Shown here: piece after piece, positions 6,072 to 15,093 of the stretch | How positions within the stretch are numbered: position 1 is the stretch's first letter | Layout: the number at the start of each line of letters is the position of its first letter | Assembly: GCA_023398955.1 (NCBI GenBank) | Contig: JAEWRL010000018.1 | Location: forward strand, 1-19,893 | Length of the DNA: 19,893 bases | Direction: 5' to 3' | Source: Pseudomonadota bacterium | GTDB lineage: Bacteria; Myxococcota_A; Polyangia; Polyangiales; Polyangiaceae | Program-made: the position numbers and the translations under genes | The notes under the pieces: model-generated | What the model was told of the DNA's origin: nothing | Seen by the model: only the letters and a program-made list of their open reading frames with translations | The model's database searches: none

Positions 6072-8900
6072 ATGACCCGTCCCAACGACGACCTCGTGCG
6101 CGATCAGCTGGAACGTATCGTTCGCAGCCCGACCTTCGTGCGCTCGCCCCAAGCTGTCCGTTTCCTACGTTTCGCGGTCGAGGAGAGCATAGAAGGTCGC
6201 GGCAACCAGCTGAAGGCCTTCACCATCGGGGTGCAAGCCTTGGGCGCCCAGGGGGAGCGCTCGGAGCCGGACAGCATGGCACGCATGCAGGCACGGCGGG
6301 TACGCAAGCTGCTCGAAGCCTACTACGCGACCGTGGGGCAGGGGGATGCGTTGCGGATAGGGCTGCCGACAGGCACGTATCGACCCAGCTTCGAATCCAA
6401 CACGCCGAGGACTGCGCCCGACGCCGAGGAGACTCGCCCCACCCTGATCGTGGAGGGATACGTCACGCAAGCGGGCACGACGGCTGCCAACTCCTTCGCC
6501 GCAGCCCTGGGCGAGCTGACCGCCGCGGCCCTCTTGAGCTTCGGGACCCTGCGCGTGTGGCGCACCTCGCGGCCGTCCCCATCGGTAGGCGCAGCCTTCG
6601 TTCTCTCGGGCACGCTTTGGATGGTCAGCGGCAGGCTGCGGGTCTTTACGGCGTTGCGTGACGCAAAGACGGGGGAGCGCCTCTGGTACGATCGTTTCGA
6701 CGGCAGCTACTCCGAGGGGCGGTTCTTCGAGATCCAGGACGAGATCTGCGACGCGGTTTGCGCTCGCATCGGGGATCCCGGCGTCGGCGTCATCGCCCGC
6801 ACCTTGCGCGCCCGCTCCGAGTGCGACGGCCGCCCGCTGGGCAAGGTGGCTCTAGCCACCAGCCAGTTCCATGACCATCTGCTCACACCGTTCGACCCGG
6901 GTGTGGAGGGGGCCCTCGGCCTTCTCGAGGAAGCACTGACGGAAGAGCCCCGCTCGGCGCCCCTCCTCGCCGCCGCCGCACTCCTGGGGGGCTTCCTCTA
7001 CGCAGCAGACCCGCGCGAGCAGGCAGCCCTCCTCGACGAGGCGGAAGCCCGCGCCCGCCATGCCGTCACGCTGCAGCCTACCCGCTATGACGCGCACCTC
7101 GCCAAGGGACTGGTCCATTTCCACCGTCGCGAAGACGAAGCCGCCCGCGCAGAGCTCGGTCGCGCCATCCGGGAGAATCCCCGCGCGCTCGCCAGCCTCT
7201 ACTGGGGCGGCGTGCTTGCCGCGCTGATGGGCGACTGGGAGCTGGGGCTCGAGCGCCTGCAGCTCAGCACCGAACGCTTCACGGACGCCCCCGGCTTTCA
7301 CCACCTTGCCTTGTGCCTCTACCATTTCACCCAAACCGGCGACATCGAAGCAGCCCATCGTCACGCCAAGCTCTTCGACACTCCCCACACGGCTTGGGGT
7401 CCCCTCCTCAGCGCCGTCTGCCTCGTCGCACTGGGACGACGCCACGAGGCGAAGCGCGCGTTGCAGGAGGCGACGAGCGCCTGGCCACCCTTCGCGAGCG
7501 AGCCACGTGTCTTCCTCGCCGGCTACCTGCACGCCCGCGACACCCTGGACGCCGTCTGCGGCGCCCTCGAGGAGATCGGCCTGCGCGCTCCCTCCGCCTT
7601 CCCTCCCCCCCCAGCGATCCTCCCCGCCGCGGTGGAGGCGCGGCGCCGCTGCACGTCCGGCGCGCTACCGCAGAGAAAGCTCGTTCACATCGGAATCCTG
7701 CACTCGCTGACGGGCACCATGGCCATTTGTGAACGTCCCCTCGTCGACGCTGCGCTGCTGGCCGTCGATGAGATCAACGAGCAGGGAGGGGTCCTCGGAC
7801 GCCAGGTGGTCCCCTTCGTCGAGGACGGCGCTTCCCAACCTGACACCTTCGTGAGCCGCGCCCGCAAGCTGCTCGGCACCGACAAGGCGGCAACCCTCTT
7901 CGGCTGCTGGACTTCCTCGAGCCGCAAGGCGGTACGCTCGGTCCTGGAGCACTATAGTGCCCTGCTTTGGTACCCCGTACAGTACGAAGGACTCGAGCAT
8001 AGCCACAACGTTATCTACACGGGCAGCTGCCTCAATCAACAGATCGAACCAGCTACCCGCTGGGCGCTCTCCCAGGGCAAGAAGCGCTTCTTTCTCGTCG
8101 GGTCCGACTATGTCTTCCCGCGGACGGCAAATCACCTCATCCGAACCCAGCTTGGAGCCGTAGGAGCCGAGGTCGTCAGCGAGGAGTACCAACCCCTAGG
8201 CTCGGGCAGCTTCACCGGCGTGGTGGAGCTCGTTCGACGCTTCAAGCCCGATATGATCCTCAATACGATCAATGGAGCAGACAACCTCGCCTTCTTCGCC
8301 GCGCTCACGCGAGCGGGTCTCACAGCGGACACCTGCCCGGTGATGTCCTTCAGCTTGTCCGAGCTCGACCTGGCAGGAGCCCCCGGGACGGCCGCCGGTC
8401 ACTTCGCCTGCTGGAGCTACTTCCAGAGTGTCGGCGGCCCGGATGGTGCCCTGCTCGAACGCTTCCGCAAGCGCTACGGTCCCGGTGGCGTGTTGTCCGA
8501 CCCCACCGTAACGGCCTACGCCCAGGTTCACCTCTGGAAGCAGGTCGCCGAGGCCGCCGGCTCGCTCCGAACCAGCGATCTGCTCTCCGCAGTCGTCGGC
8601 CAGCGCCTGCGCCTGGGCGATGACTGCCTTGAAGTACGCAGCAATCACCACGTCGATCGCCGCGCCCTCATCGGGAAGGTTCGCCACGACGGACTCTTCG
8701 ACGTCGCGTGGCAAAGCGAAACCCCCATTACGCCGAAGCCGTGGCTAGGTGTCGAGGAGTCGAACCTCGCCTCCCGCGACCTCATCTTGGGAGCGCTCGG
8801 CTCCCTTCCCGACATCGTCGACTACACGACGAGTCTCGAGCACGAGATTTGGCGTAGGAAGCCCCCAGAGCGCGGCGCACCGCCGCGCAGCGAGCATTAG
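6072..8900 (+). CDS. Multidomain soluble sensor: winged-helix/cyclase-type N-terminus, TolB/FlgO-like domain, TPR region and UrtA-like binding domain
   Basis: A 942-residue protein. Residues 1-108 (LERIVRSPTFVRSPQAVRFL, LKAFTIGVQALG, MQARRVRKLLEAYY, TGTYRPSF) match the N-terminal domain found in front of TolB/TPR modules in proteins annotated as winged-helix or adenylate cyclase-like. Residues 120-240 (FVLSGTLWMVSGRLRVFTAL, TGERLWYDRFDG) resemble TolB/FlgO-like domains. Residues 275-520 are Ala/Leu-rich helices of TPR type. Residues 535-895 align end to end with the urea-binding protein UrtA/FmdD: HIGILHSLTGTMA, DEINEQGGVLGR, LFGCWTSSSRKAV, WYPVQYEG, FLVGSDYVFPRTAN, ILNTINGADN, HFACWSYFQSV and SNHHVDRRALIG. 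No signal peptide or transmembrane segment is visible, so the binding domain would be cytoplasmic, as in AmiC. I infer sensing of urea or a short amide that controls a partner or DNA. Neighbours give no urease, permease or amidase. Confidence 0.85.
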   Translation: MTRPNDDLVRDQLERIVRSPTFVRSPQAVRFLRFAVEESIEGRGNQLKAFTIGVQALGAQGERSEPDSMARMQARRVRKLLEAYYATVGQGDALRIGLPTGTYRPSFESNTPRTAPDAEETRPTLIVEGYVTQAGTTAANSFAAALGELTAAALLSFGTLRVWRTSRPSPSVGAAFVLSGTLWMVSGRLRVFTALRDAKTGERLWYDRFDGSYSEGRFFEIQDEICDAVCARIGDPGVGVIARTLRARSECDGRPLGKVALATSQFHDHLLTPFDPGVEGALGLLEEALTEEPRSAPLLAAAALLGGFLYAADPREQAALLDEAEARARHAVTLQPTRYDAHLAKGLVHFHRREDEAARAELGRAIRENPRALASLYWGGVLAALMGDWELGLERLQLSTERFTDAPGFHHLALCLYHFTQTGDIEAAHRHAKLFDTPHTAWGPLLSAVCLVALGRRHEAKRALQEATSAWPPFASEPRVFLAGYLHARDTLDAVCGALEEIGLRAPSAFPPPPAILPAAVEARRRCTSGALPQRKLVHIGILHSLTGTMAICERPLVDAALLAVDEINEQGGVLGRQVVPFVEDGASQPDTFVSRARKLLGTDKAATLFGCWTSSSRKAVRSVLEHYSALLWYPVQYEGLEHSHNVIYTGSCLNQQIEPATRWALSQGKKRFFLVGSDYVFPRTANHLIRTQLGAVGAEVVSEEYQPLGSGSFTGVVELVRRFKPDMILNTINGADNLAFFAALTRAGLTADTCPVMSFSLSELDLAGAPGTAAGHFACWSYFQSVGGPDGALLERFRKRYGPGGVLSDPTVTAYAQVHLWKQVAEAAGSLRTSDLLSAVVGQRLRLGDDCLEVRSNHHVDRRALIGKVRHDGLFDVAWQSETPITPKPWLGVEESNLASRDLILGALGSLPDIVDYTTSLEHEIWRRKPPERGAPPRSEH

Positions 8901-8917
8901 CGTTCGTCGGCAAGGGA

Positions 8918-9388
8918 CTAAGCTTCCGGCTCGTCTTCCCAGTAGTCCAACGACTCCCCTTGTCGTGATATCCAGCGATGAATCGGCTTCTCGAAGGTTC
9001 CGGCTGTCCCAGCTACCTTCTTGGAGTCTGGGTAACCGACGACGTCCACCTTCTGCAGGGATGCGGACACGCACAGGTAAAGGAGCGCTTCGGAACCATC
9101 GTTGACCATTTGATGGGCATGCTCGGGGCCAACAGGAAACGCGATCCAATCCCCTTCGCTGACCCGAACCCGCTCCTCACCAATGCGGGCCGTTCCGGTG
9201 CCGCGAAGTACGTAGAGGGCTTCCTCGGTGGCGCAGTGATAATGGAACGGGAAGGATACACTTCCCGGCGGCACTTCGATGACATTCGCGCCGATGACCT
9301 GGCCTCCTGCAGCCGCCCCGAGGCGACGCAGCTGCATGCGATGGCGCCCCTTCTCCATCGTCGTCGCGGGAACCTCTTCTCGATGCAC
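8918..9388 (-). CDS. Single-domain cupin protein
   Basis: A 156-residue cupin read from GTG 9388. Motif 1 is FHYHCATEEALYVLRGTG with His49, His51 and Glu55. Motif 2 is GDWIAFPVGPEHAHQMVN with His92. Together these give the standard 3-His/1-Glu metal site. The C-terminal YPDSKKV and DYWEDEPE are typical of a common uncharacterised cupin family, so the barrel looks complete. The function within the family (sugar isomerase, dioxygenase or small-molecule binder) cannot be told. The frame is open up to 9589, but that upstream part is Arg/Cys-rich and unlike the family. Homologues as I recall them begin with a sequence like VVHREEVP, which supports GTG 9388; ATG 9358 is an alternative. The stop lies 17 bp from the convergent end of the sensor gene. 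Confidence 0.85.
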   Translation of the reverse strand: MHREEVPATTMEKGRHRMQLRRLGAAAGGQVIGANVIEVPPGSVSFPFHYHCATEEALYVLRGTGTARIGEERVRVSEGDWIAFPVGPEHAHQMVNDGSEALLYLCVSASLQKVDVVGYPDSKKVAGTAGTFEKPIHRWISRQGESLDYWEDEPEA

Positions 9389-9793
9389 TACATCGGGTTC
9401 GTCTGCGCAATCCTCTGACCGAGGAGCAAGTCGTGGCTCCGCGGTCAGTGTCTGAGAGCTCCGACACCCGCCGGGACGATTGCAAGCTGCCCTTCGCCGC
9501 AGCGCTGAGATGCTCGGCGGGCACCTGTCCGCGCTGCCACGCGCATCGCAAGGCCACCTGTTTGTGCTCCCACGCACGCCGCAAGGCAACCGCTTTCACG
9601 GCTCGAGACTCGTCCGCTGGAGGCGAGAGCTGCAGTCCAATTCGCGCTTCGGCCCAGCGCCCTTCCCAGGAGCCTCGGCCGAAAACCAGTGTTCCCCTCG
9701 TCCGCGGCTGGATAGTGGGGTAACAGCACGCTGCTCGATCTTACCTTGAAGCCTGGCTCCGCCAGCGCTGCCATTGCTGGAGCTTGTACATCG
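9389..9793. other. Intergenic region, divergent promoter space for the cupin and the beta-propeller lipoprotein
   Basis: No supported gene. The Cys/Arg-rich frames on both strands are compositional artefacts. Visible structure consists of an imperfect dyad at 9448-9467 and a degenerate direct repeat. The repeat copies are 9537-9558 and 9570-9591, with 18 of 22 positions equal and a 33-bp offset. GGAG at 9779-9782, 11 bp before the ATG at 9794, is a possible ribosome binding site for the lipoprotein. Confidence 0.5.
9448..9467. promoter_or_regulatory. Imperfect 20-bp dyad, possible operator of the cupin gene
   Basis: GTGTCTGAGAGCTCCGACAC pairs at all symmetric positions except one inner pair and the central two bases. 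It lies about 60 bp upstream of the cupin start, where a repressor or activator could bind. No regulator gene sits nearby, so the role is inferred from symmetry and position alone. Confidence 0.35.
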
Positions 9794-12202
9794 ATGTCTC
9801 TTGAATCCGCCCGAGTTTGGCTCGTGAGTGTAATCGTCGTCTTGTCGACGCTGGCCTGCAACGGTGAGGAGTTCTCTGCTGACCCAGGATCGGCAGGCCT
9901 GGCAGGAGCCGCTCGCTATCGAGAAGACGCCGGTTCCGCGGCTGGCCGTGCGGGCTCTTCGCCACTCAGCAGCGCAGGCGGCAACGATGGCATCTCGAGC
10001 GCTGGCGGACAGAATGTTGGTGGCTCGGCGGCTGACGGTGGTGCTTCAGTGGGCGCCGCGGGACGCTCCATGGCCACCGAAGGTGGTAGTGCAGGCACAC
10101 CGGGGCAGTCGCCGGGTACGGGCGGAACTGCCGGGGTCGCGGGATCTCCGGCGGACATTGGCGGTTCGACCGCCGCGGGGGGAACCCATGCTGGAGGCGC
10201 GGGGCATAGCGGCTCGGGCGGTTCCGAGGACGGCGGCACCGGGGGCACTCACTCCGCAGGGAGCGTCGCGGGCGCGGCAGGCAGCTCCTCCGCGGGTTCT
10301 GGAGGCTCGGCGGGTATGGTGGACAGCTCAGCGGGTACGGCGGGCGACTCCGCCGCGGCTTCTGGCGGCTCGATTGGCCAAGGCGGCAGCTCGGCTGGCG
10401 GCGACACCGGAGCGGGCGGCGGCACGGCGGGCTCCACGGCGTCGAGCGGGGGAACGGCGGAAGGTGGCAGCTCTGCGGGCGCAGCGGGTAGCTCCGCGGG
10501 GGCTGGTGGTGCAGGGGCCGAGCCTCCAGTGGTCAGCAGCACGCTCGCGGAGGGTTGCTTCAATGTACCCTACACCGAGAGACTGAGCGCCAGCGGCGGC
10601 ACGGGGCTTGGGTACGTCTTCGCGTTGGACGGCGGCACATTGCCTCCAGGGTTGACGCTCACGGCCGATGGCACCGTATCCGGGACGCCGACGGCCGACG
10701 GAAGCTTCACCTTCGCCGTGCGGGTCACGGACTCCGGGGGCCTGAGCAGCACGGCCGAACTCTCCCTGTCGCTTTGCCGCAAGCGCTGGGTAGCCTATCG
10801 CTCGACAGATAGGAGCCTCGGGCACTTTCACCTCTTCCTCATCGACATCGCCACGCCCTTGTTCCCCAAGGTCGACGTCACCGCCGACATGCAGCCAGAC
10901 GGCGACGTCGGCAACTGGTTGGTCTTCTCCCCGGACGGCAACAAGCTCGCCTACACGGCGGACTCCACAGTGGATGGGCGCTCCGACCTGTACGTCGTCG
11001 GGCTGGAGGGCACGTCAGTGGGAGCGGCACAGCTCATCGCGACCGGCGCGGACCTGGGCAACGGAGCCTGGTCGCCGAGCGGCTCGAGCCTCGCCTTCCG
11101 CAGCTCGGACGGGACGACGAACAGCGCCTGGGTCGTGGAGTTCGAAGGGACGACAGCTGCGGTCCCCGTGCGCGTGGGGCAGAGCACGAACAGCCTTCAC
11201 ACAGTTACCTGGCTCAACGAGGATCGGCTCATCTATCTGGTCTCGGACCAGTTCTTCCTGGTGACGCGCCAAGGCAGCAGCTTCGGCAGCGCCCAACAGC
11301 TGAATGTCCCCAGCTGTCCCTCGGTGTCGACCATCGACCCCAGCTCCGCGCGGGTGAGCTGTTCCATGGGCACGACGACGCACAGCGGCATCGATCTCGA
11401 GACGGGGGAGACCATGTCCTGGGGAACGGAGAAGGTCTCCTACGACCTGGGCTACGTGGGAGCCTCGGGAACGGACATCATCAATCTCTGGAGCTTCCAG
11501 GATCGCGCCGCGGGGTTGGGTCCGAGCCTCACCGTCGATGCGCCAGGTCTCTCCGGCGGCTCGAACCGCTTCACCTTTGGTCGAGCGACGGAGCGGCTCA
11601 CCTATAACGATGGCGATGGTCTGACCTGGCTCGTCGATCCCAGCGAGGCCACGCCGAGCCCTGGGCTCGTCGACGGGCTCCCCCTCAACGCCAATGAGCA
11701 CTACTTCATCGGCGACGACACCTGGCTCCTCAGCACCAATGGGCGGGGCCTCTATGCCTCCCCCATCCTCGAAGCCAGCGAGGGCAGCTCCGCGCTGACC
11801 GTGGTGAGCTCCTTGCCTGGTGCCACGGACCAAATCTCCCTCCACAGCGCCGAGCTGGCTCGCCACCGGCCGCTCCTGGCCCACGGGGGTCCCCTGCTCA
11901 CGGCGGGCATTCACGAGCTCTTCATGACCGATCTTGGCACCAGCCCCGTCTCTGGCCCTACCCGCATCAGCCCAGAGCCCAACGCGCATTTCCTCTACGC
12001 GATCGTGGGCACCTGGACGGCAGACGATGCAGCCGTGGTGTACGAGGTAACCTGGAGCGATGGCGCAGGGGGCAGCCGGGAGGAGCTCTATATGGCCGAT
12101 ATGACCGAGGGAACCCCCTCCCCGCAGCGGCTCTTCACGCCGTCGAGCATTTGCCAGGGCGGGCTGTGCCCCGAGATCAATGGGATAGCGGCGCAGCCGT
12201 GA
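9794..12202 (+). CDS. Lipoprotein with Gly/Ser linker, Ig-like (He_PIG) domain and TolB-like beta-propeller
   Basis: An 802-residue protein from ATG 9794. The frame is open further up, but this ATG directly precedes the signal peptide, which ends LSTLAC with Cys22. Residues about 30-240 are a very long Gly/Ser/Ala linker. Residues about 245-330 form a putative Ig domain with the He_PIG signature LPPGLTLTADGTVSGTPT followed by FTFAVRVTDSGGLSS. The remainder, to about 795, reads as a beta-propeller with WD/TolB-like blades: LVFSPDGNKLAYTADS, DLYVVGLEG, AWSPSGSSLAFRSSDG, ELFMTDLG and VVYEVTW. Such propellers bind proteins or glycans at the cell surface; no enzyme motif is seen. Two Cys pairs, at the start of the Ig domain (EGCFN) and at the C-terminus (SICQGGLC), could form disulfides. 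It appears monocistronic, with a GC-rich hairpin 17 bp after the stop. Confidence 0.85.
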   Translation: MSLESARVWLVSVIVVLSTLACNGEEFSADPGSAGLAGAARYREDAGSAAGRAGSSPLSSAGGNDGISSAGGQNVGGSAADGGASVGAAGRSMATEGGSAGTPGQSPGTGGTAGVAGSPADIGGSTAAGGTHAGGAGHSGSGGSEDGGTGGTHSAGSVAGAAGSSSAGSGGSAGMVDSSAGTAGDSAAASGGSIGQGGSSAGGDTGAGGGTAGSTASSGGTAEGGSSAGAAGSSAGAGGAGAEPPVVSSTLAEGCFNVPYTERLSASGGTGLGYVFALDGGTLPPGLTLTADGTVSGTPTADGSFTFAVRVTDSGGLSSTAELSLSLCRKRWVAYRSTDRSLGHFHLFLIDIATPLFPKVDVTADMQPDGDVGNWLVFSPDGNKLAYTADSTVDGRSDLYVVGLEGTSVGAAQLIATGADLGNGAWSPSGSSLAFRSSDGTTNSAWVVEFEGTTAAVPVRVGQSTNSLHTVTWLNEDRLIYLVSDQFFLVTRQGSSFGSAQQLNVPSCPSVSTIDPSSARVSCSMGTTTHSGIDLETGETMSWGTEKVSYDLGYVGASGTDIINLWSFQDRAAGLGPSLTVDAPGLSGGSNRFTFGRATERLTYNDGDGLTWLVDPSEATPSPGLVDGLPLNANEHYFIGDDTWLLSTNGRGLYASPILEASEGSSALTVVSSLPGATDQISLHSAELARHRPLLAHGGPLLTAGIHELFMTDLGTSPVSGPTRISPEPNAHFLYAIVGTWTADDAAVVYEVTWSDGAGGSREELYMADMTEGTPSPQRLFTPSSICQGGLCPEINGIAAQP

Positions 12203-12218
12203 GCATCAGTGAAGGACA

Positions 12219-12246
12219 GCCCAGCGCGGGCAGCGCTGCCGCGGGC
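12219..12246. terminator. GC-rich hairpin between convergent genes
   Basis: CGCGG (12225-12229) pairs with CCGCG (12239-12243) around the palindrome GGCAGCGCTGCC (12229-12240). GCCC and GGGC flank it on the outside. It begins 17 bp after the lipoprotein stop and lies in the 184-bp gap before the converging hydrolase gene. No T-run is present. The rest of that gap shows no supported gene. Confidence 0.4.
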
Positions 12247-12386
12247 AACGGGGAAGGCGATGCGCTCCTCGAGACGCACGTTCACATCGACGGTGGCCAC
12301 GCGGCAATCGGCCGACTCAGGATCGACATAGCCCACGCTCGCTTTGCATTCGGACTCCGTCATTGACCGCCACGAAAGGAGGAGGG

Positions 12387-13364
12387 CTAGGGCTCACTCA
12401 AGAACCGTCGCACCTCGTCGAGATAGCGCTCCCCGTTCTCCAGGAGCAAGGTGTTATGCCCGCCGGACGGGAAGACCACCAGGCGCCGCTCGGCGTTCTT
12501 CGCCGACTCGTGGTTTCTCTCGGCGTGGCCAACTCCGACGAGCTCGTCGTGACGCCCGTGTAGCACCAGCAGCTTCCCGCTATACGCACCAAGCTTGCGG
12601 CGGTGGTCGAAGTGGCGTGCCGCTTCCTGGGCCAGCACCGCCTCGGTGGTGCCAAGCTCTGCGGGATCGACGCGCAGGAGGACACGCTGTAGCACGTCGG
12701 CGATCCCGCTTTCCAGAACGAGCCCCCAGATCCGAGGATGGCGGTGCACCATCTCGATGGCGTAGATGGACCCTACGGATCGCCCGAACACGACGAGCCG
12801 CTCCGGCGGGAGCCCCAGGGCAGAGAAGATGGCGTCCACGTCATCGAGCATCCCCACGAGGCTCGGCTCCCCGTCGGACGCGCCGTAGCCGCGGTACTCC
12901 GCGAAAAGGACGTTCACGCCCATCGAGGTGAAGGCGTCGGCCATGTCGGGAACATAGTCCGCGACGATCTCTCCATTGCCGTGAAAATGGACGACGGTGC
13001 GCGCCTCGGGGTGCGGGGCCTCATAGTAGCAAGCGAGGCGACCCGCCGGTCCCTGCACCCAGAAGGTGCGCGGCAGGGCGCCCTCGCGCGGAAAGAAGTA
13101 GCGTTCGGTAACGACGGGATGGTCCAGGTAGTGCATCGTTGTTGGGTCCCTCTTGCTGGCGCGGGGCATGGCACCGGGGGCTGCCGAACTGGCCTCTTGC
13201 GCCACCTTCGGAGTCACCGGAGCAGGGCGATTGCTCCCACACTCGCAAGCGAGCGCGATGCCACCAGCAAGGCAGAGCATCACGCCACGGCTGCTGGGCC
13301 AACGCAGGGAGCCGCTAGCACAGCGCCCTCGCCCGATGAACTGCCCAGGCGCGTCGCCCACCAT
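12387..13364 (-). CDS. Alpha/beta hydrolase, predicted lipoprotein
   Basis: A 325-residue protein. An Arg-containing n-region and hydrophobic stretch end in IALAC (Cys40), followed by an Ala/Pro/Ser-rich spacer to about residue 75, so it is probably membrane-anchored and exported. The hydrolase fold follows: oxyanion-region motif HFHGNG (126-131), YRGYGAS (158-163), nucleophile elbow GRSVG with Ser196, acid Asp273 in HGRHDELV and His303 in SGGHNTLL. The complete triad supports an active serine hydrolase (esterase, lipase or amidase type). It resembles BEM46/YfhR-like hydrolases, and the substrate is unknown. The ATG at 13364 is used; starts nearer the signal core would leave almost no n-region. 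The upstream glycosyltransferase gene on the same strand ends 73 bp before it, so the two may be co-transcribed. Confidence 0.88.
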   Translation of the reverse strand: MVGDAPGQFIGRGRCASGSLRWPSSRGVMLCLAGGIALACECGSNRPAPVTPKVAQEASSAAPGAMPRASKRDPTTMHYLDHPVVTERYFFPREGALPRTFWVQGPAGRLACYYEAPHPEARTVVHFHGNGEIVADYVPDMADAFTSMGVNVLFAEYRGYGASDGEPSLVGMLDDVDAIFSALGLPPERLVVFGRSVGSIYAIEMVHRHPRIWGLVLESGIADVLQRVLLRVDPAELGTTEAVLAQEAARHFDHRRKLGAYSGKLLVLHGRHDELVGVGHAERNHESAKNAERRLVVFPSGGHNTLLLENGERYLDEVRRFLSEP

Positions 13365-13437
13365 GGCCAGAGTCTTACACGAGCGAAGTCGCGACCGCCA
13401 GCGCCCGATCCCGTCAAAGGCAACCTATGGGCCTACG

Positions 13438-15093
13438 CTACTGCGGGGCCCGTGGGTACAGCGCCAAGTAGAGGCCCGCCGCCAGACCCTTCTGCTCCAA
13501 CATATCGAAACGCCGAGCAAGCTCGGCGTAGAGCTCCCGCTCACCCCGAAACCTTCGCTGGACCCAGACGATGCGCCCTCGCCGCGCGGCGAGGGCGTAT
13601 GCCGCGTCGGCAACCTGGCTCGCTTCGCGGTTCAGTCTCCCTGTGCCGTACTCCGTCCAGCGCAGCCAGTTCGGGTGCTCGTCTCGAGCACGCGGAAAGC
13701 CGAGCATGTGCAGGTGCTTGCCTTTGCGCCGCGCGTAGTAGGCGAAGACCGAGCGTTCCTTGCCGGTGATGACCAGCACATCGCCGTCGCGCGCAGGCCG
13801 GAGAACGACGAGGGCCCGGTCCCGGTAATCGCTACCGCTCGCGTCGAAGATCTCCTGGCTTATCCCGCCAACGGCCGCGAGCGCCAACCCCACGAGGAGG
13901 CTCGCGACGAGAAATGGCCGTAGCTGCCTCGCGTGCGAGCTTGCGCTACCTTCTCCCGTCTGCGCCGAAGCACGGGGCGCGAGGCTGTTCACCCCCGCTG
14001 CGAGCAGGAGCACGAACCCCGGAAGAGCAAGCACGTCGACGCGACCCGTCGAGTAGATGGGCGTCCCTACCACCGAGGCGGCGAACAGCAGCACCAGCGG
14101 AAGCAGAAAGAGCGCGAGCAGGGCGTACCTGCCCTTGGGTTCGCTCCACATCGAGCGCGCCCGCACCCCTGCTACGATGAGCCCACACGACAAAGCACCC
14201 GTCACCATCGAAATGGGCGTTGCTTCGTCCACCAGGTTTCGCACCGGCGCCGGCGCGCCGTGACTGAGGGCTGTCACGGACAGAGGGATCTGCCACGGAA
14301 AGATCGCTTTCCACACCGGAGCCAGCCACTCGATGGGCCCGCTGCCCGCCGCGGCGGTTCGCGATACTTGTACAGCTTGACCGAGCGTTGCGGGAAGCCA
14401 GGGCCCGTACAAGGCCAATGCCGTGAAGCCCGTCACGAGGAACGCGTTCCGATGCGCCCGTTCGCGGAAGCGAGACGGCGACCCAGCGAGCCACAGCACC
14501 AGGGGCAGCAGCACGAAATGGGCGATGTTGTGGGTGTAAGCGAGCAAGGCCAACACCACCCCGCACGCTACCGCGCGCCTTACTGTGGGGCGCTCTCGGA
14601 CACGGCTCACGACGAGGATCGCCGCTAGGATGAGCAAGACGAGCAGCGTATAGCCACGCCCCTCGCGGCTATAATGCACGTGGATCGGAGATATCGCGAG
14701 GAGGTACGCCGCCAAGACCCCGCTGGCGGGACACACTAGACGGCGGCCGACGATGGCGATGAGCCAAACGGACGCCAACCCGAGCACCAGCGAGAGGCTG
14801 CGCACCGCTGCTTCCGTCCATGCCTCCACGCCGATGACTGCACACACGAGCTTGATGAGCACGAAATGGAGCGGTGGATGGGTGTCGATGAGCAAGCCCC
14901 GGATGAAGTCGTCGAGCGGCAGTGTCGCCAGCTGAGCCGCGATGGCCTCGTCGAGCCATAGCCCGTCCGTCCCGAGCCGTGGAACTCGCAGCGTGGCAGC
15001 CAAGAGAATGAGGCCCGCAACGAACCACTGGAATCGCGATTCTAGTAGGCTTTCTTCGCGCGATCGGACTGCGGATGGGCTGGAGACGGTCAT
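13438..15093 (-). CDS. GT-C fold membrane glycosyltransferase (GT39/ArnT-like)
   Basis: A 551-residue polytopic membrane protein with about ten or more hydrophobic helices, from FVAGLILLAATL to VASLLVGLALAAVGG, and a soluble C-terminal domain of about 130 residues. Just after the first helix is LWLDEA with Asp48 and Glu49, the acidic pair of GT-C enzymes, then THPPLHFVLIKL (about 71-82), a hallmark of the dolichol-phosphate-mannosyl/ArnT-like group. Such enzymes use a polyprenyl-phosphate sugar and glycosylate lipid or protein on the periplasmic side of the inner membrane. The sugar and acceptor cannot be read from sequence. The ATG at 15093 was chosen because it starts shortly before the first helix. 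An upstream alternative at 15180 (GTG) would add 29 polar residues. The gene may head a unit with the alpha/beta hydrolase. Confidence 0.85.
   Translation of the reverse strand: MTVSSPSAVRSREESLLESRFQWFVAGLILLAATLRVPRLGTDGLWLDEAIAAQLATLPLDDFIRGLLIDTHPPLHFVLIKLVCAVIGVEAWTEAAVRSLSLVLGLASVWLIAIVGRRLVCPASGVLAAYLLAISPIHVHYSREGRGYTLLVLLILAAILVVSRVRERPTVRRAVACGVVLALLAYTHNIAHFVLLPLVLWLAGSPSRFRERAHRNAFLVTGFTALALYGPWLPATLGQAVQVSRTAAAGSGPIEWLAPVWKAIFPWQIPLSVTALSHGAPAPVRNLVDEATPISMVTGALSCGLIVAGVRARSMWSEPKGRYALLALFLLPLVLLFAASVVGTPIYSTGRVDVLALPGFVLLLAAGVNSLAPRASAQTGEGSASSHARQLRPFLVASLLVGLALAAVGGISQEIFDASGSDYRDRALVVLRPARDGDVLVITGKERSVFAYYARRKGKHLHMLGFPRARDEHPNWLRWTEYGTGRLNREASQVADAAYALAARRGRIVWVQRRFRGERELYAELARRFDMLEQKGLAAGLYLALYPRAPQ

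Noticed and set aside
9389..9589. 67-residue N-terminal extension of the cupin
   Set aside because: Arg/Cys-rich, unlike cupin homologues, and without a start signal; GTG 9388 fits the family start better.
9537..9591. Two 22-bp copies at 33-bp offset as a possible CRISPR or coding repeat
   Set aside because: Only two degenerate copies (18 of 22 equal), no array and no cas gene.
11015..11989. 324-codon minus-strand open frame opposite the beta-propeller
   Set aside because: Antisense shadow in high-GC sequence. The plus frame has clear propeller blades.
12088..12363. 91-codon minus-strand frame after the hydrolase gene (MTESECKASVGYV...)
   Set aside because: It begins 23 bp after the hydrolase stop, which could fit an operon. 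However, it overlaps the 3' end of the lipoprotein gene by over 110 bp, has no ribosome binding site and matches no family I know.
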